Below, one piece after another: positions 51,560-60,803 of a DNA stretch of 64,000 bases (position 1 is the stretch's first letter; every line of letters begins with the position of its first letter). Source of the stretch: Pseudomonas fluorescens (GTDB lineage Bacteria; Pseudomonadota; Gammaproteobacteria; Pseudomonadales; Pseudomonadaceae); assembly GCF_004683905.1 (NCBI RefSeq), contig NZ_CP038438.1:3658001-3722000 (forward strand). The letters run 5' to 3'. The position numbers were made by a program, and so were the translations under genes. Below the pieces are notes generated by a model. The model saw only the letters and a program-made list of their open reading frames with translations, searched no databases and had not been told where the DNA came from.

Positions 51560-51704
51560 GCAGGATCAGCCGCGCAACAGGCCTTGCTCCGCCTCGCAAA
51601 GACCGACGACATAATCCCAGACCACCCGCACCTTACTGACTTGTGCAGCTCGCGCCGGGTACTGATCCAGTAACTGCGCTCGATGCTGTCATCCGGCAGC
51701 AACC
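51560..51704 (-). pseudogene. Duplicated 3' fragment of the neighbouring LysR gene
   Basis: About 145 bases nearly identical to the 3' end of the LysR gene at 51819-51964. Differences seen are GATCAGCC versus GACTAGCC, CCTTGCTCC versus CCCTGCTCC, AGACCG versus GGCCG, and one missing A in CCGCACCTT versus CCGCAACCTT. The missing base shifts the reading frame and there is no start, so it is a remnant. The LysR stop position is kept, but as TGA rather than TAG. Confidence 0.88.
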
Positions 51705-51711
51705 GCAGAAC

Positions 51712-51803
51712 CCTGTGGGAGCGAGCTTGCTCGCGAAGGCGTAGCGTCAGTCGATATCTACGTCACAGACATACCGCTTTCGCGAGCAAGCCCGCTCCCA
51801 CAG
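51712..51803. repeat. REP inverted pair between the duplicated segments
   Basis: CCTGTGGGAGCGAGCTTGCTC at the left pairs with GAGCAAGCCCGCTCCCACAGG at the right. It separates the intact LysR 3' end from the duplicated fragment. Confidence 0.9.
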
Positions 51804-51824
51804 GGGGATTTGTGCGGGGCAGGA

Positions 51825-52709
51825 CTAGCCGCGCAACAGGCCCTGCTCCGCCTCGCAAAGGCCGACGACATAATCCCAGACCACCCGCAACCTTACTGAC
51901 TTGTGCAGCTCGCGCCGGGTACTGATCCAGTAACTGCGCTCGATGCTGTCATCCGGCAGCAACGCCACCAGATCCGGGTCCGACGCGGCCATGTAGCAAG
52001 GCAACACCGCAATGCCCAATCCCGAGCGCGCCGCTTCCTGCTGGGCGATCACGCTGGTGCTATGGAACACCACGCGCGGGCTGCGGCAGAAGCTGTTGAG
52101 GAACATCAGTTCCTGACTGAACAGCAGATCATCGACATAACCGATCCACGCATGCCGCGCGAGGTCTTCGCGGCTGCGCAACAGCGGTGCGTTGTCGAGG
52201 TAGCGTTGGCTGGCGTAGAGCGCCAATCGATAGTCGGTGAGCTTGCGCGTGACCAGCATGTCCGCTGCCGGGCGCTCCAGATGAATGCTGATTTCCGCCT
52301 CGCGGTTGAGGATGCTGACGAAGCGCGGCACGGCGACCAGTTCCACTTCCAGCCCCGGATAACGTTCGAACAGGCCGATCATCCGGCTGGCGAGAAACTT
52401 GATGCCCAGCCCTTCGGTGACGCCGACACGGATCTTGCCCAGCGGTGCGGTTGACTGGGTGATTTCTTCCTGGGCCAGCAGCGCGACGTTCTCCATGGCT
52501 TCGGCGTGCTTGAGCAGCGCCTCGCCTGCCGGGGTCATTTCATAGCCCTGGGCGTGCTGGACGAACAGCGCGGTGCCGAGGCTTTTCTCGATGGCCTCGA
52601 TGTGTCGGGCCACGGTGGCGTGAGTAGTGTTCAAGCGCCGGGCAGCGGTGAGCAGGCGGCCGCTGCGTTGCAACTCCAGAAAGAACCGCAGGTCGTTCCA
52701 GTCGAACAT
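51825..52709 (-). CDS. LysR family transcriptional regulator
   Basis: A 294-residue regulator. N-terminal winged HTH (FFLELQRSGRLLTAARRLNTTHATVARHIEAIEKSLGTALF) and a LysR substrate-binding domain (about 90-290). It is divergent from the GMC oxidoreductase and MFS transporter genes, which are the natural target candidates. Its last 145 bases have a degenerate second copy just downstream. Confidence 0.9.
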   Translation of the reverse strand: MFDWNDLRFFLELQRSGRLLTAARRLNTTHATVARHIEAIEKSLGTALFVQHAQGYEMTPAGEALLKHAEAMENVALLAQEEITQSTAPLGKIRVGVTEGLGIKFLASRMIGLFERYPGLEVELVAVPRFVSILNREAEISIHLERPAADMLVTRKLTDYRLALYASQRYLDNAPLLRSREDLARHAWIGYVDDLLFSQELMFLNSFCRSPRVVFHSTSVIAQQEAARSGLGIAVLPCYMAASDPDLVALLPDDSIERSYWISTRRELHKSVRLRVVWDYVVGLCEAEQGLLRG

Positions 52710-52842
52710 GGGGTGTCCTTGTCAGCTATGGTCAATCCTGGCTGTTTGAAAACGCACAGCGGCTGCGCAAAAACTAACATTCTTTTAACGAAAGCTAACA
52801 ACTAGAGTGTCCGACAATAAAAACAAAAAGCGAGGTCAGGGA

Positions 52843-54510
52843 ATGCAGACTTCCCTTGAAGAATACGACTACATCGTGGTCGGCGCCGGCCCCGCCGGGT
52901 GCCTGCTGGCCAATCGACTGTCGGCAGACAAACAGCAGCGGGTGTTGCTGCTCGAAGCCGGCGGACGCGACAACTACGCATGGATTCACATCCCCGTGGG
53001 TTACCTGTTCTGCATCGGCAACCCGCGCACCGACTGGTGCTTCAAGACCGAAGCGCAACCCGGCCTGCAAGGTCGCAGCCTGAGCTACCCACGCGGCAAA
53101 GTGCTCGGTGGCTGCTCCTCGATCAACGGCATGATCTACATGCGCGGCCAGGCCGGTGACTACGACGGCTGGGCGGCCGAAGGCAATTCGGGCTGGGCCT
53201 GGAACGACGTGCTGCCGCTGTTCAAACAGAGCGAAAACCATTTTGCCGGCGCCGCGGAATTTCACGGTGCCCAGGGTGAATGGCGGGTCGAGCAACAGCG
53301 GCTGTCATGGCCGATTCTCGACGCCTTTCGCAGCGCCGCCGAGCAGAGCGGCATCGCCAGCATCGACGATTTCAATCAGGGCGACAACGAGGGTTGCGGC
53401 TACTTTCAGGTCAACCAGAAGGCCGGGGTGCGCTGGAACGCGGCCAAGGCTTTTCTCAAACCTGTTCGCGAGCGGACCAATCTGACGGTGCTGACCGGGG
53501 TTGAAGTGGATCGGGTGCTGCTGGAAAACGGCCGTGCTTCAAAAGTCAGCGCGCGTCACGAAGGCCAGGTGAAAAGCTTCAAGGCGCGCAAGGAAATCGT
53601 CCTCTGCGCTGGCGCCGTGGGTTCGCCGAGCATTCTGCAACGCTCCGGGATCGGCCCGCGTCCGTTACTGGAACGCCTCGGCATCGGGGTGATTCATGAG
53701 CTGCCGGGGGTCGGCGGCAATCTGCAGGATCACCTGCAACTGCGCCTGATCTACAAACTGCAGAACGCTCGAACCCTGAATCAGATCGCCGGCAGCGTCT
53801 GGGGCAAGATGGGCATGGGCCTGCGTTATCTGTATGACCGCAGCGGGCCGCTGTCGATGGCGCCGAGTCAGCTCGGAGCGTTTGCCCGATCCGGGCCGGA
53901 GCAGACCTCGGCGAACCTTGAATACCACGTGCAGCCGCTCTCGCTGGAGCGCTTTGGCGAGCCGTTACACAGCTTTCCGGCGTTCACCGCGTCGGTGTGT
54001 GATCTGCGTCCGCAGAGCCGTGGGCGCATCGACATCCGTTCGGCAGACCCGCAGGAAGCACCGCTGATTCAACCCAATTACCTCAGCCATCCTGAAGACC
54101 TGCGCGTGGCCGCCGACGCGATCCGCCTGACCCGACGCATCGTCAGCGCCCCGGCCCTGCAAGCGTTCAAACCGGTCGAGTATCTGCCCGGCGACAGCCT
54201 GCAAAGCGAGGAGCAATTGCACGAAGCGGCGGCGCGCATCGGTACGACGATTTTCCATCCGGTCGGCACCTGTCGCATGGGCAGTGACGCTGACGCGGTG
54301 GTCGACGCGCAATTGCGCGTGCATGGCGTGCCCGGCCTGCGCATCGCCGACGCCTCGATCATGCCGCGCATCACCTCAGGCAACACCTGTTCGCCTACGC
54401 TGATGATTGCCGAGAAGGCGGCACAGTTGATCCTTTCAGGACCTGTTCACAGCCCCAGTGTGGGAGCGGGCTTGCTCGCGAAAGCGGAGTGTCATTCACC
54501 CATGATTTGA
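52843..54510 (+). CDS. GMC family oxidoreductase (choline dehydrogenase-like)
   Basis: A 555-residue flavoenzyme. The start ATG 52843 (MQTSLEEYDYIVVGAGPAGC) follows a strong AGGGA site; a GTG at 52807 is an alternative. The FAD motif GAGPAG is at 14-19, the GMC signature 1 at GKVLGGCSSINGMIYMRG, and signature 2 at GAVGSPSILQRSGIG. The C-terminal HPVGTCRMG ... TSGNTCSPTLMIAEKAA block carries the catalytic His/Asn. It oxidises an unknown alcohol. The last 20 or so residues (SPSVGAGLLAKAECHSPMI) are encoded by a REP arm, so the normal C-terminus has been extended. Confidence 0.88.
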   Translation: MQTSLEEYDYIVVGAGPAGCLLANRLSADKQQRVLLLEAGGRDNYAWIHIPVGYLFCIGNPRTDWCFKTEAQPGLQGRSLSYPRGKVLGGCSSINGMIYMRGQAGDYDGWAAEGNSGWAWNDVLPLFKQSENHFAGAAEFHGAQGEWRVEQQRLSWPILDAFRSAAEQSGIASIDDFNQGDNEGCGYFQVNQKAGVRWNAAKAFLKPVRERTNLTVLTGVEVDRVLLENGRASKVSARHEGQVKSFKARKEIVLCAGAVGSPSILQRSGIGPRPLLERLGIGVIHELPGVGGNLQDHLQLRLIYKLQNARTLNQIAGSVWGKMGMGLRYLYDRSGPLSMAPSQLGAFARSGPEQTSANLEYHVQPLSLERFGEPLHSFPAFTASVCDLRPQSRGRIDIRSADPQEAPLIQPNYLSHPEDLRVAADAIRLTRRIVSAPALQAFKPVEYLPGDSLQSEEQLHEAAARIGTTIFHPVGTCRMGSDADAVVDAQLRVHGVPGLRIADASIMPRITSGNTCSPTLMIAEKAAQLILSGPVHSPSVGAGLLAKAECHSPMI

Positions 54511-54548
54511 CTGACACAGCCCCTTCGGGAGCAAGCCCCCTCCCACAG
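54459..54548. repeat. REP inverted pair overlapping the GMC gene end
   Basis: GTGTGGGAGCGGGCTTGCTCG at the left lies inside the GMC frame; the right arm GAGCAAGCCCCCTCCCACAGG follows the stop at 54510. Confidence 0.88.
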
Positions 54549-54635
54549 GAATCAACAGCATTCAAGGCAACGCGCAACACCCGGACACGCAACACCAGTG
54601 GAACAACAAAAACAATCACTGTGAGGGATACCGAC

Positions 54636-56258
54636 ATGTCAGAACACGCTCAGCCGCTGGACGCCGCGAGCGGCGCCAGCACCAGCAATGCCACGCAGAA
54701 AGTCATCTTCGCCTCGTCTCTGGGGACGGTGTTCGAGTGGTATGACTTTTTTCTCTACGGCGCCCTCGCGGCGGTGATCAGCAAGCAGTTTTTCGCCGGG
54801 GTCAACGACACCACCGCGTTCATCTTCGCGCTGATGGCCTTCGCCGCCGGGTTTATCGTGCGGCCGTTCGGGGCGCTGGTGTTCGGTCGGTTGGGGGACA
54901 TGATCGGGCGCAAATACACCTTCCTCGCCACGATCATCCTGATGGGTATCGCCACGTTCTGCGTCGGCCTGTTGCCGACCTACGCCAGCATCGGCATTGC
55001 CGCGCCGATCATTCTGGTGGTGCTGCGCATGCTTCAGGGCCTGGCGCTGGGCGGCGAATACGGCGGCGCTGCGACCTATGTGGCGGAACACGCGCCAATC
55101 GGCAAACGCGGTTTCCACACCAGCTGGATTCAGTCCACCGCGACCCTCGGCCTGCTGCTGTCGTTGCTGGTGGTGCTCGGTTGCCGCTACTTCACTGGCG
55201 ATCAGTTTGAAGTCTGGGGCTGGCGCATTCCGTTCCTGCTGTCGATCGTGCTGCTGGGCATTTCCACCTGGATCCGCCTGAGCCTGCACGAATCGCCGGC
55301 GTACCTGAAAATGAAAGAAGAAGGCAAAGCCTCGAAAGCGCCGATCCGCGAATCCTTCGGCAAATGGGAGAACCTCAAGGTTGTGCTGATCGCGCTGTTC
55401 AGCATCAACGCCGGGCAAGCGGTGACCTTTTACGCTGCGCAGTTCTACGTGCTGTTCTTCCTCACCCAGTTCCTGAAAATGGACCCGGCGGTGGCCAACA
55501 GCCTGCTGATCATCAGTGTGGTGATCGGTGCGCCGTTCTTCATCATTTTCGGCTGGCTGTCGGACAAGGTTGGACGCAAACCAGTGCTGATGCTCGGGCT
55601 GCTGCTGGCCACTGCGCTGTACTTCCCGATCTTCAAATCCCTGGCGCATTACGCCAACCCGGCTATCGATCAGGCCAGCCGTCAGGCGCCGATCACCGTG
55701 CTGGCCGATCCGGCCACCTGCACCTTCCAGTTCGACCCGGTGGGCAAGGCCAAATTCGACAGCCCGTGCGACAAGGTCAAGACCTTCCTGGTCAAGCAGG
55801 GCCTGCCCTACTCCAGCGTCGCCGCCCCGGCGGGCAGCGGCGTGCAGGTGAGCGTCGGCGACGTGAAAATCGACGGCTACGACGAATCGGCCCTGCGCGG
55901 CGCGGTGACCCTCGCCGGCTACCCGCAACAGGCCGACCTGCAACAGATCAACAAACCGATGATCGTGGCGCTGATCGTCGCACTGATCATCATCTCGGCC
56001 ATGTGCTACGGCCCGCTCGCGGCGCTGATGGTCGAACTGTTCCCGACCCGCATCCGCTACACCTCGATGTCCCTGCCGTATCACATCGGCAATGGCTGGT
56101 TTGGTGGATTCCTGCCCACCGTGTCGTTCGCGCTGGTGGTGTACACCGGGGATATTTTCTATGGGTTGTGGTACCCGGTGCTGATCACCGGGGTGAGCTT
56201 AGTGGTGGGGATGATTTGTTTGCGGGAGACGAAGAATATCGATCTCGATAAGAACTGA
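54636..56258 (+). CDS. MFS transporter, metabolite:H+ symporter type
   Basis: A 540-residue inner-membrane symporter of the MHS/ProP-like group. The start MSEHAQPLDAASGAST at 54636 is preferred to an in-frame codon at 54489, which reads a REP. Twelve-helix pattern with FEWYDFFLYG, the RPFGALVFGRLGDMIGRKYTF loop-2/3 motif, GEYGGAATYVAEHAP, and a second DKVGRKPVLM. A long insertion of about 100 residues, including two cysteines (about 345-440), lies between helices in the second half. It probably imports the substrate, or exports the product, of the upstream GMC enzyme. Confidence 0.88.
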   Translation: MSEHAQPLDAASGASTSNATQKVIFASSLGTVFEWYDFFLYGALAAVISKQFFAGVNDTTAFIFALMAFAAGFIVRPFGALVFGRLGDMIGRKYTFLATIILMGIATFCVGLLPTYASIGIAAPIILVVLRMLQGLALGGEYGGAATYVAEHAPIGKRGFHTSWIQSTATLGLLLSLLVVLGCRYFTGDQFEVWGWRIPFLLSIVLLGISTWIRLSLHESPAYLKMKEEGKASKAPIRESFGKWENLKVVLIALFSINAGQAVTFYAAQFYVLFFLTQFLKMDPAVANSLLIISVVIGAPFFIIFGWLSDKVGRKPVLMLGLLLATALYFPIFKSLAHYANPAIDQASRQAPITVLADPATCTFQFDPVGKAKFDSPCDKVKTFLVKQGLPYSSVAAPAGSGVQVSVGDVKIDGYDESALRGAVTLAGYPQQADLQQINKPMIVALIVALIIISAMCYGPLAALMVELFPTRIRYTSMSLPYHIGNGWFGGFLPTVSFALVVYTGDIFYGLWYPVLITGVSLVVGMICLRETKNIDLDKN

Positions 56259-56289
56259 ATCTGAAACATGATCCTTTGGTAAAAAAACC

Positions 56290-56384
56290 TGTGGCGAGGG
56301 GATTTATCCCCGATGGGGTGCGTAGCGCCCCCGTGAAAAAGGGGACTACTACGTAGTCCATCGGGGATGAATCCCCTCGCCACA
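56290..56384. repeat. Second-class inverted repeat (TGTGGCGAGGGGATTTATCC)
   Basis: TGTGGCGAGGGGATTTATCC and GGATGAATCCCCTCGCCACA flank a loop with further symmetry (GGACTACTACGTAGTCC). This is a different repeat family from the GGGAGCGGGCTTGC REP. Confidence 0.88.
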
Positions 56385-56406
56385 ATTAGATCTCTTCCTC
56401 CAGTAA

Positions 56407-56775
56407 CTAAGCGTCAGCCTTGATCACCTCAAACTTCACCTGATCCGGATAAAACGCCACATAGTTCTTGATCGCATCGACCGAGATCTTCGGTTTCTCG
56501 TACGTCCACACCGCATTCGCCCCCTCATGCCCCGGCACTTGCAGGCTGAAGTAATTGGCATCGCCCTTGTACGGGCAATAACTGGTGTGGTCGGTGCGGG
56601 CGAAGTATTTCTCGTCGATGTCCTCGCGGGGCACGTAGTACACCGGCGGGTAGTTGGCCTCATGGAGCACCAGCACATGCGAGGACGCCGCGACCTGGAT
56701 GCCGTGGAACTTCACCAGCAGGCAACCGGGGAGTTCTTCGAGGGTGATGACGGGATTGAGGCCGGTGGTGCTCAT
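56407..56775 (-). CDS. DUF427 family protein
   Basis: A 122-residue beta-rich protein. The start MSTTGLNPVITLEELPG at 56775 is preferred to a frame open to 56835. Family blocks are EANYPPVYYVPREDI, TSYCPYKGDANYFSL and the final VAFYPDQVKFEV. Function unknown. Confidence 0.88.
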   Translation of the reverse strand: MSTTGLNPVITLEELPGCLLVKFHGIQVAASSHVLVLHEANYPPVYYVPREDIDEKYFARTDHTSYCPYKGDANYFSLQVPGHEGANAVWTYEKPKISVDAIKNYVAFYPDQVKFEVIKADA

Positions 56776-56801
56776 TGGGGTTTCTCCAGGGACAAATGAA
56801 C

Positions 56802-56935
56802 TGTGGCGAGGGAGCTTGCTCCCGCTGGGCTGCATAGCAGACCCAAATCCGGAAATCGCGCTGCATCAGGTATAACGCGATTTCAGGTTTTGCGACGGCT
56901 TCGCCGCCGAGCGGGAGCAAGCTCCCTCGCCACAA
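56802..56935. repeat. Inverted repeat (TGTGGCGAGGGAGCTTGCTC)
   Basis: TGTGGCGAGGGAGCTTGCTCC and GGAGCAAGCTCCCTCGCCACA with a 90-base interior containing a second imperfect dyad (GAAATCGCGCTG... and CGCGATTTC). Confidence 0.88.
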
Positions 56936-56962
56936 GCGTCAGGTTGGCCCTGTCATTTCACA

Positions 56963-58369
56963 TCAAACCACGATATCAGTCGCCACCGCCTGCCCCACCA
57001 CACCCACGGCAAAGTCAACCTGCCCCTGCCCGGTCAGATCGACCAGCAGCCCGGTCTGACCGTTCTGCGCGTAGTAAGTCAGGATCGCATCGCCCGCGTG
57101 GCCGGTGAAACTGCTGACGAAGTTCAGTGACGCCGCCCCCGTGGCAAACGCGGCGATGCCCGAGAGGTCGATCTTGTCCACGCCGCTCTTGAAATCCATG
57201 ATCCAGTCCGGCTGGTTGTTGGTCGAGTCGCTGGCCGCGCCGAACACGAAGGTGTCTGCGCCCTCGCCGCCCCACAGCACATCCGCGCCGCCACCGCCGT
57301 AAAGGATGTCGTTGCCGGCTCCGCCGAACAGATGGTTGACGGCCGAGTTGCCGATCAGCAGGTCATTGCCCGAACCGCCAACCGCATTCTCCACGGTCAC
57401 GCCATAGGCAATCGATACGTTGCCGACCAGCCCGCCAACGTCAGAGAACGAACCCTCATTGAGGTTGATCTTCTGGTTCTGGGTGAAGCCGGAGAAGTTC
57501 AGCGTATCGTTACCGCCACCGTCCCACACTGAGAACACAACTTTCGACGCCGCCGATGTCGCGCTGTAGAAATCGCGGCCGGCGTTGGAGCCGAAACCGT
57601 AGGTGGTGTCATCGGCGCGGGTTGCATAGTTGGCGCCATAGAGTTTCTGCACCGCCACGATATCGTCCAGCAACGGCGCGGAGGCGTAGGCGCCGCTGCC
57701 GTCCTTGCTGAAGTTCTGGTCGGTGTTGGCTTCGCTCCAGTAGCTCATCAGGCTGTAGCCACGGGTGTCTTCGGCGTACTTGGCGTCGTTGTAGGTCGGG
57801 TTGCCGTTGCCGGCGTTGTAGGCGCCCGGGTGCGACAGGCCAAGGGTGTGGCCGATTTCGTGGGTCAGGGTCTGACGCCCGTAGTTGTTGGTGTCCGGAG
57901 TCTTGTTGACCTGATATTGATTGTTGATCAGGTACCACGACTGACCGTCATAGCTGCCGCCGCTCGGCAGGTAGGCGAACGCCGCGCCGCCGGTGCTGAC
58001 GTCGTAGTTGCCGAAGGTCATGTGGCCGTCGCCGCCCTTGCCTTCAGTGAACGTGACCTTGGCCACGTCGGCCCAGGATTGCATGGCCAGTATGGCTTGA
58101 GCCTTTTGCTGAGCGCTGAACTGGCTGAAGTTGCCGAGGTTCGGGTTGTAGTTTGCCGGTTTCTCGGTAAGGAAGGTGTAGGTCAGCGAGATTTTGCCGT
58201 CACCGTTCTTGTCGTGCCACGATAGGTTTTTGCGCAGGATTTCGTCGGCTGCCTGATCGGCGGTAAACGACGGTTTGCCGTTCACCAGGCCGACGCCACG
58301 GTCGTACAGGTGGCTGAAGGCGTTCACTTCGTCATAGGCGCTGCTGGATTTTGCTTTGGCTTGAGCCAT
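56963..58369 (-). CDS. aprA: Serralysin-type extracellular metalloprotease
   Basis: A 468-residue secreted zinc protease of the AprA/AprX group. The start [16 protein letters not shown] at 58369 gives the family N-terminus. The zinc site [11 protein letters not shown] is at 170-180, the Met-turn SLMSYW at 206-211, and RTX calcium repeats run at about 350-390 ([37 protein letters not shown]). The C-terminus is DIVV, the small hydrophobic motif needed for type I secretion. There is no N-terminal signal peptide. The usual aprDEF export genes and the aprI inhibitor are not in the window. Confidence 0.93.
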   Translation of the reverse strand: MAQAKAKSSSAYDEVNAFSHLYDRGVGLVNGKPSFTADQAADEILRKNLSWHDKNGDGKISLTYTFLTEKPANYNPNLGNFSQFSAQQKAQAILAMQSWADVAKVTFTEGKGGDGHMTFGNYDVSTGGAAFAYLPSGGSYDGQSWYLINNQYQVNKTPDTNNYGRQTLTHEIGHTLGLSHPGAYNAGNGNPTYNDAKYAEDTRGYSLMSYWSEANTDQNFSKDGSGAYASAPLLDDIVAVQKLYGANYATRADDTTYGFGSNAGRDFYSATSAASKVVFSVWDGGGNDTLNFSGFTQNQKINLNEGSFSDVGGLVGNVSIAYGVTVENAVGGSGNDLLIGNSAVNHLFGGAGNDILYGGGGADVLWGGEGADTFVFGAASDSTNNQPDWIMDFKSGVDKIDLSGIAAFATGAASLNFVSSFTGHAGDAILTYYAQNGQTGLLVDLTGQGQVDFAVGVVGQAVATDIVV

Positions 58370-58547
58370 GGTGGGACTTCCTTGTTTCAGAGTGGTCAGT
58401 GCGTTCGGACCGTGGCGATCTTCTGGCGAGATCGTCCTGTCGCTCGCGTTTCTTAAAGGCCCGACGAACCTGCCATGCCCGGCAAGCGCGGTGCCATTCG
58501 ATTTCTCGATAGTCGCCCGCGCCGTCCCGGTAATACCGGTCATTCCC

Positions 58548-58589
58548 GGCAACGTTTTTATCTGTATATCCATACAGATAAAAGTTGCC
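58548..58589. promoter_or_regulatory. LexA-like box inside a long dyad
   Basis: CTGTATATCCATACAG (58562-58577) fits the LexA CTGT-N8-ACAG rule. It is the centre of a larger inverted repeat, GGCAACG TTTTTATCTGTAT on the left and ATACAGATAAAA GTTGCC on the right. It lies about 72 bases before topB and 180 before aprA. SOS control of topB is inferred. Confidence 0.5.
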
Positions 58590-58648
58590 CCAAGCGCGAA
58601 CTCCGGCCATTCTGTGCACCTCCAGTGAACTGAACGACGACGGTGGTT

Positions 58649-60580
58649 ATGCGGCTGTACCTCTGTGAAAAACCTTCCCAGGCCAAGGACATTGCGGCCG
58701 TGCTCGGCGCAAAGCGTCGGGGCGACGGCTGCTGGCTGGGAACGGACGTCACAGTGACCTGGTGCATCGGCCATCTGCTGGAAACCGCGCCGCCGGATGC
58801 CTACGACGCGCGCTACAAGCGCTGGGTGCTGGCGGATCTGCCGATCATTCCCGACAAGTGGAAAATGACCGTGAAGCCGCGCACCGCCAGCCAGTACAAA
58901 GCGGTCAAGCGCCTGCTGGGCGAGGCCAGCGAACTGATCATCGCCACCGACGCCGACCGTGAGGGCGAAATGATCGCCCGGGAACTGGTCGAGCACTGCC
59001 GCTATCGCGGGCCGATCCGTCGCCTGTGGCTGTCGGCGCTGGATGAAGCGTCGATTCGCAAGGCTTTGGCCGCGCTGAAGCCAGGAGCGGAAACCTTCAG
59101 CCTGTATCACTCGGCGCTGGGGCGCTCGCGGGCGGACTGGCTGATCGGTATGAACATGAGTCGCCTGTTCACGTTATTGGGCCGTCAGTCCGGCTATCAG
59201 GGTGTGCTGCCGGTCGGCCGGGTGCAGACGCCGACACTGCGGCTGGTGGTGGATCGCGACCGCAGCATCGCCGATTTCGTGCCGGTGCCATATTGGGCGA
59301 TCAATGTGCAACTGCTGCACGACGGCACGCCGTTCACCGCGCAATGGCGTGCGCCCTCCGACGCTTGCGACGATCAGGATCGCTGCCTGAATCAGGCACT
59401 GGCCCAGCAGGCAGCCGCCGCTCTGGACAGCGCCGCCAGTGCGCGGGTGGTCAAACTGCGCACCGAACGCATGCGTGAAGTGGCACCGCTGCCATTCGAT
59501 CTGGGCACCCTGCAGGAGGTCTGCTCGAAGAAACTCGGTCTCGGCGCCCAGGAAACTCTCGACATCGCCCAGGCCCTCTACGAAACCTACAAGGTCATCA
59601 CCTACCCGCGCAGCGATTGCGGCTTTCTGCCGCTGAGCCAGCACAGCGAGGCGCCGGGGATACTGGCGGCACTGCGTCAGGCCGACTCAAGCCTCGATGC
59701 GCTGAACGGTCACCTCGACCCGCAACGCCGCTCACGGGCGTGGAACGACGCCAAGGTCAGCGCCCACCACGGCATCATCCCCACAGCGGCGGCGAAAAAT
59801 CTCGAGCGTTTGAGCGGTAAGCACCGGGCGGTCTATACCCTGATTCGCGCGCGCTATCTGGCGCAATTTCTGCCCAACCACGAATACGATCGCACCCAGG
59901 CCGATTTCGATTGCGCCGGTGAAGCATTGCGTGCCGTCGGCAAGCAGATCATCGAACCGGGCTGGAAGCGCGCCTTGCCCGAAGCCCTCGCTACGGCCAA
60001 GGGCCGTGAAGCGCCAGCCCCGCAAACCCTGCCGGCGCTGAGCCAGGGTATCGATTGCGCCGTGGCCGGCGTGAACCTCAAGGATCTGTGGACCCAGCCG
60101 CCGAAGCCCTACACCGAGGGCGACCTGATCAAGGCGATGAAGAACGTCGCCAAACTGGTGGAAGATCCGTTGCTCAAACAGAAACTCAAGGACACCACCG
60201 GCATCGGCACCGAAGCGACACGCGCCTCAATCATTCAGGGCCTGCTGGATCGCGGTTATCTGGTGAAGAACGGCAAGGCGCTGGCAGCGACTGCGGCGGC
60301 CTTCAGCCTGATCGACGCCGTGCCCCGGGCGATTGCCGATCCCGGCACCACCGCCATCTGGGAACAGGCGCTGGACATGGTGCAGAGTGGCGAAATGAGC
60401 CTGGAGGAGTTCGTCACCAAACAGGCGGCGTGGATGAGCAAGCAGGTCAGCCGCTGTTCGGCGCTGAGCCTGACCATCAGCGGCCCGCCACCGGCCGGCA
60501 AGGCTGCGGCGCCGTGGAAGAAAAAGCGTAAATCGACCCGAAGCAAAACTGCCAGCGCAGCCAAACGCACAGCGAAGTAA
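58649..60580 (+). CDS. topB: DNA topoisomerase III
   Basis: A 643-residue type IA topoisomerase that decatenates and relaxes negatively supercoiled DNA. The start ATG 58649 ([20 protein letters not shown]) carries the toprim Glu/Lys; a GTG two codons earlier is less likely. The toprim acidic triplet is in ATDADREGE, and the active-site Tyr319 in [11 protein letters not shown]. The [21 protein letters not shown] block is typical of TopB. The C-terminus ends in a Lys/Arg-rich tail ([20 protein letters not shown]). Confidence 0.94.
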   Translation: MRLYLCEKPSQAKDIAAVLGAKRRGDGCWLGTDVTVTWCIGHLLETAPPDAYDARYKRWVLADLPIIPDKWKMTVKPRTASQYKAVKRLLGEASELIIATDADREGEMIARELVEHCRYRGPIRRLWLSALDEASIRKALAALKPGAETFSLYHSALGRSRADWLIGMNMSRLFTLLGRQSGYQGVLPVGRVQTPTLRLVVDRDRSIADFVPVPYWAINVQLLHDGTPFTAQWRAPSDACDDQDRCLNQALAQQAAAALDSAASARVVKLRTERMREVAPLPFDLGTLQEVCSKKLGLGAQETLDIAQALYETYKVITYPRSDCGFLPLSQHSEAPGILAALRQADSSLDALNGHLDPQRRSRAWNDAKVSAHHGIIPTAAAKNLERLSGKHRAVYTLIRARYLAQFLPNHEYDRTQADFDCAGEALRAVGKQIIEPGWKRALPEALATAKGREAPAPQTLPALSQGIDCAVAGVNLKDLWTQPPKPYTEGDLIKAMKNVAKLVEDPLLKQKLKDTTGIGTEATRASIIQGLLDRGYLVKNGKALAATAAAFSLIDAVPRAIADPGTTAIWEQALDMVQSGEMSLEEFVTKQAAWMSKQVSRCSALSLTISGPPPAGKAAAPWKKKRKSTRSKTASAAKRTAK

Positions 60581-60589
60581 TGATCAGTC

Positions 60590-60664
60590 CTGTGGTGGGG
60601 GACTCTGTGGTGAAAGACTCTGTGGTGAGGGACTCTGTGGTGAGGGACTCTGTGGTGAGGGGAT
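60590..60664 (+). repeat. Tandem 15-bp repeat, five copies
   Basis: CTGTGGTGAGGGACT repeated five times (variants CTGTGGTGGGGGACT, CTGTGGTGAAAGACT and, at the end, CTGTGGTGAGGGGAT). The unit equals the outer end of the following inverted repeat, so the array looks like an expansion of that repeat's arm. Confidence 0.9.
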
Positions 60665-60755
60665 TTATCCCCGATGGGCTGCGAAGCGGCCCCAGCTTTT
60701 ACTTAAACAAGAGGACTGCTGCGCAATCCATCGGGGATAAATCCCCTCACCACAA
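60651..60755. repeat. Second-class inverted repeat (TGTGGTGAGGGGATTTATCC)
   Basis: TGTGGTGAGGGGATTTATCC on the left and GGATAAATCCCCTCACCACA on the right are perfectly inverted. Related to the element at 56290-56384. Confidence 0.9.
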
Positions 60756-60803
60756 GGTATGAGTCGACAATACTGAAGTCGCAATCTTCAGGAATTCCCC
60801 CCA

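Noticed and set aside
51560..51704. Separate small gene in the duplicated LysR segment
   Set aside because: It is the frame-shifted copy of the LysR 3' end and has no start.
60580..60762. 60-codon frame over the 15-bp tandem repeat (DSVVRDSVVRD)
   Set aside because: It is produced by the repeat unit being a multiple of three and continues into an inverted repeat; no ribosome-binding site.
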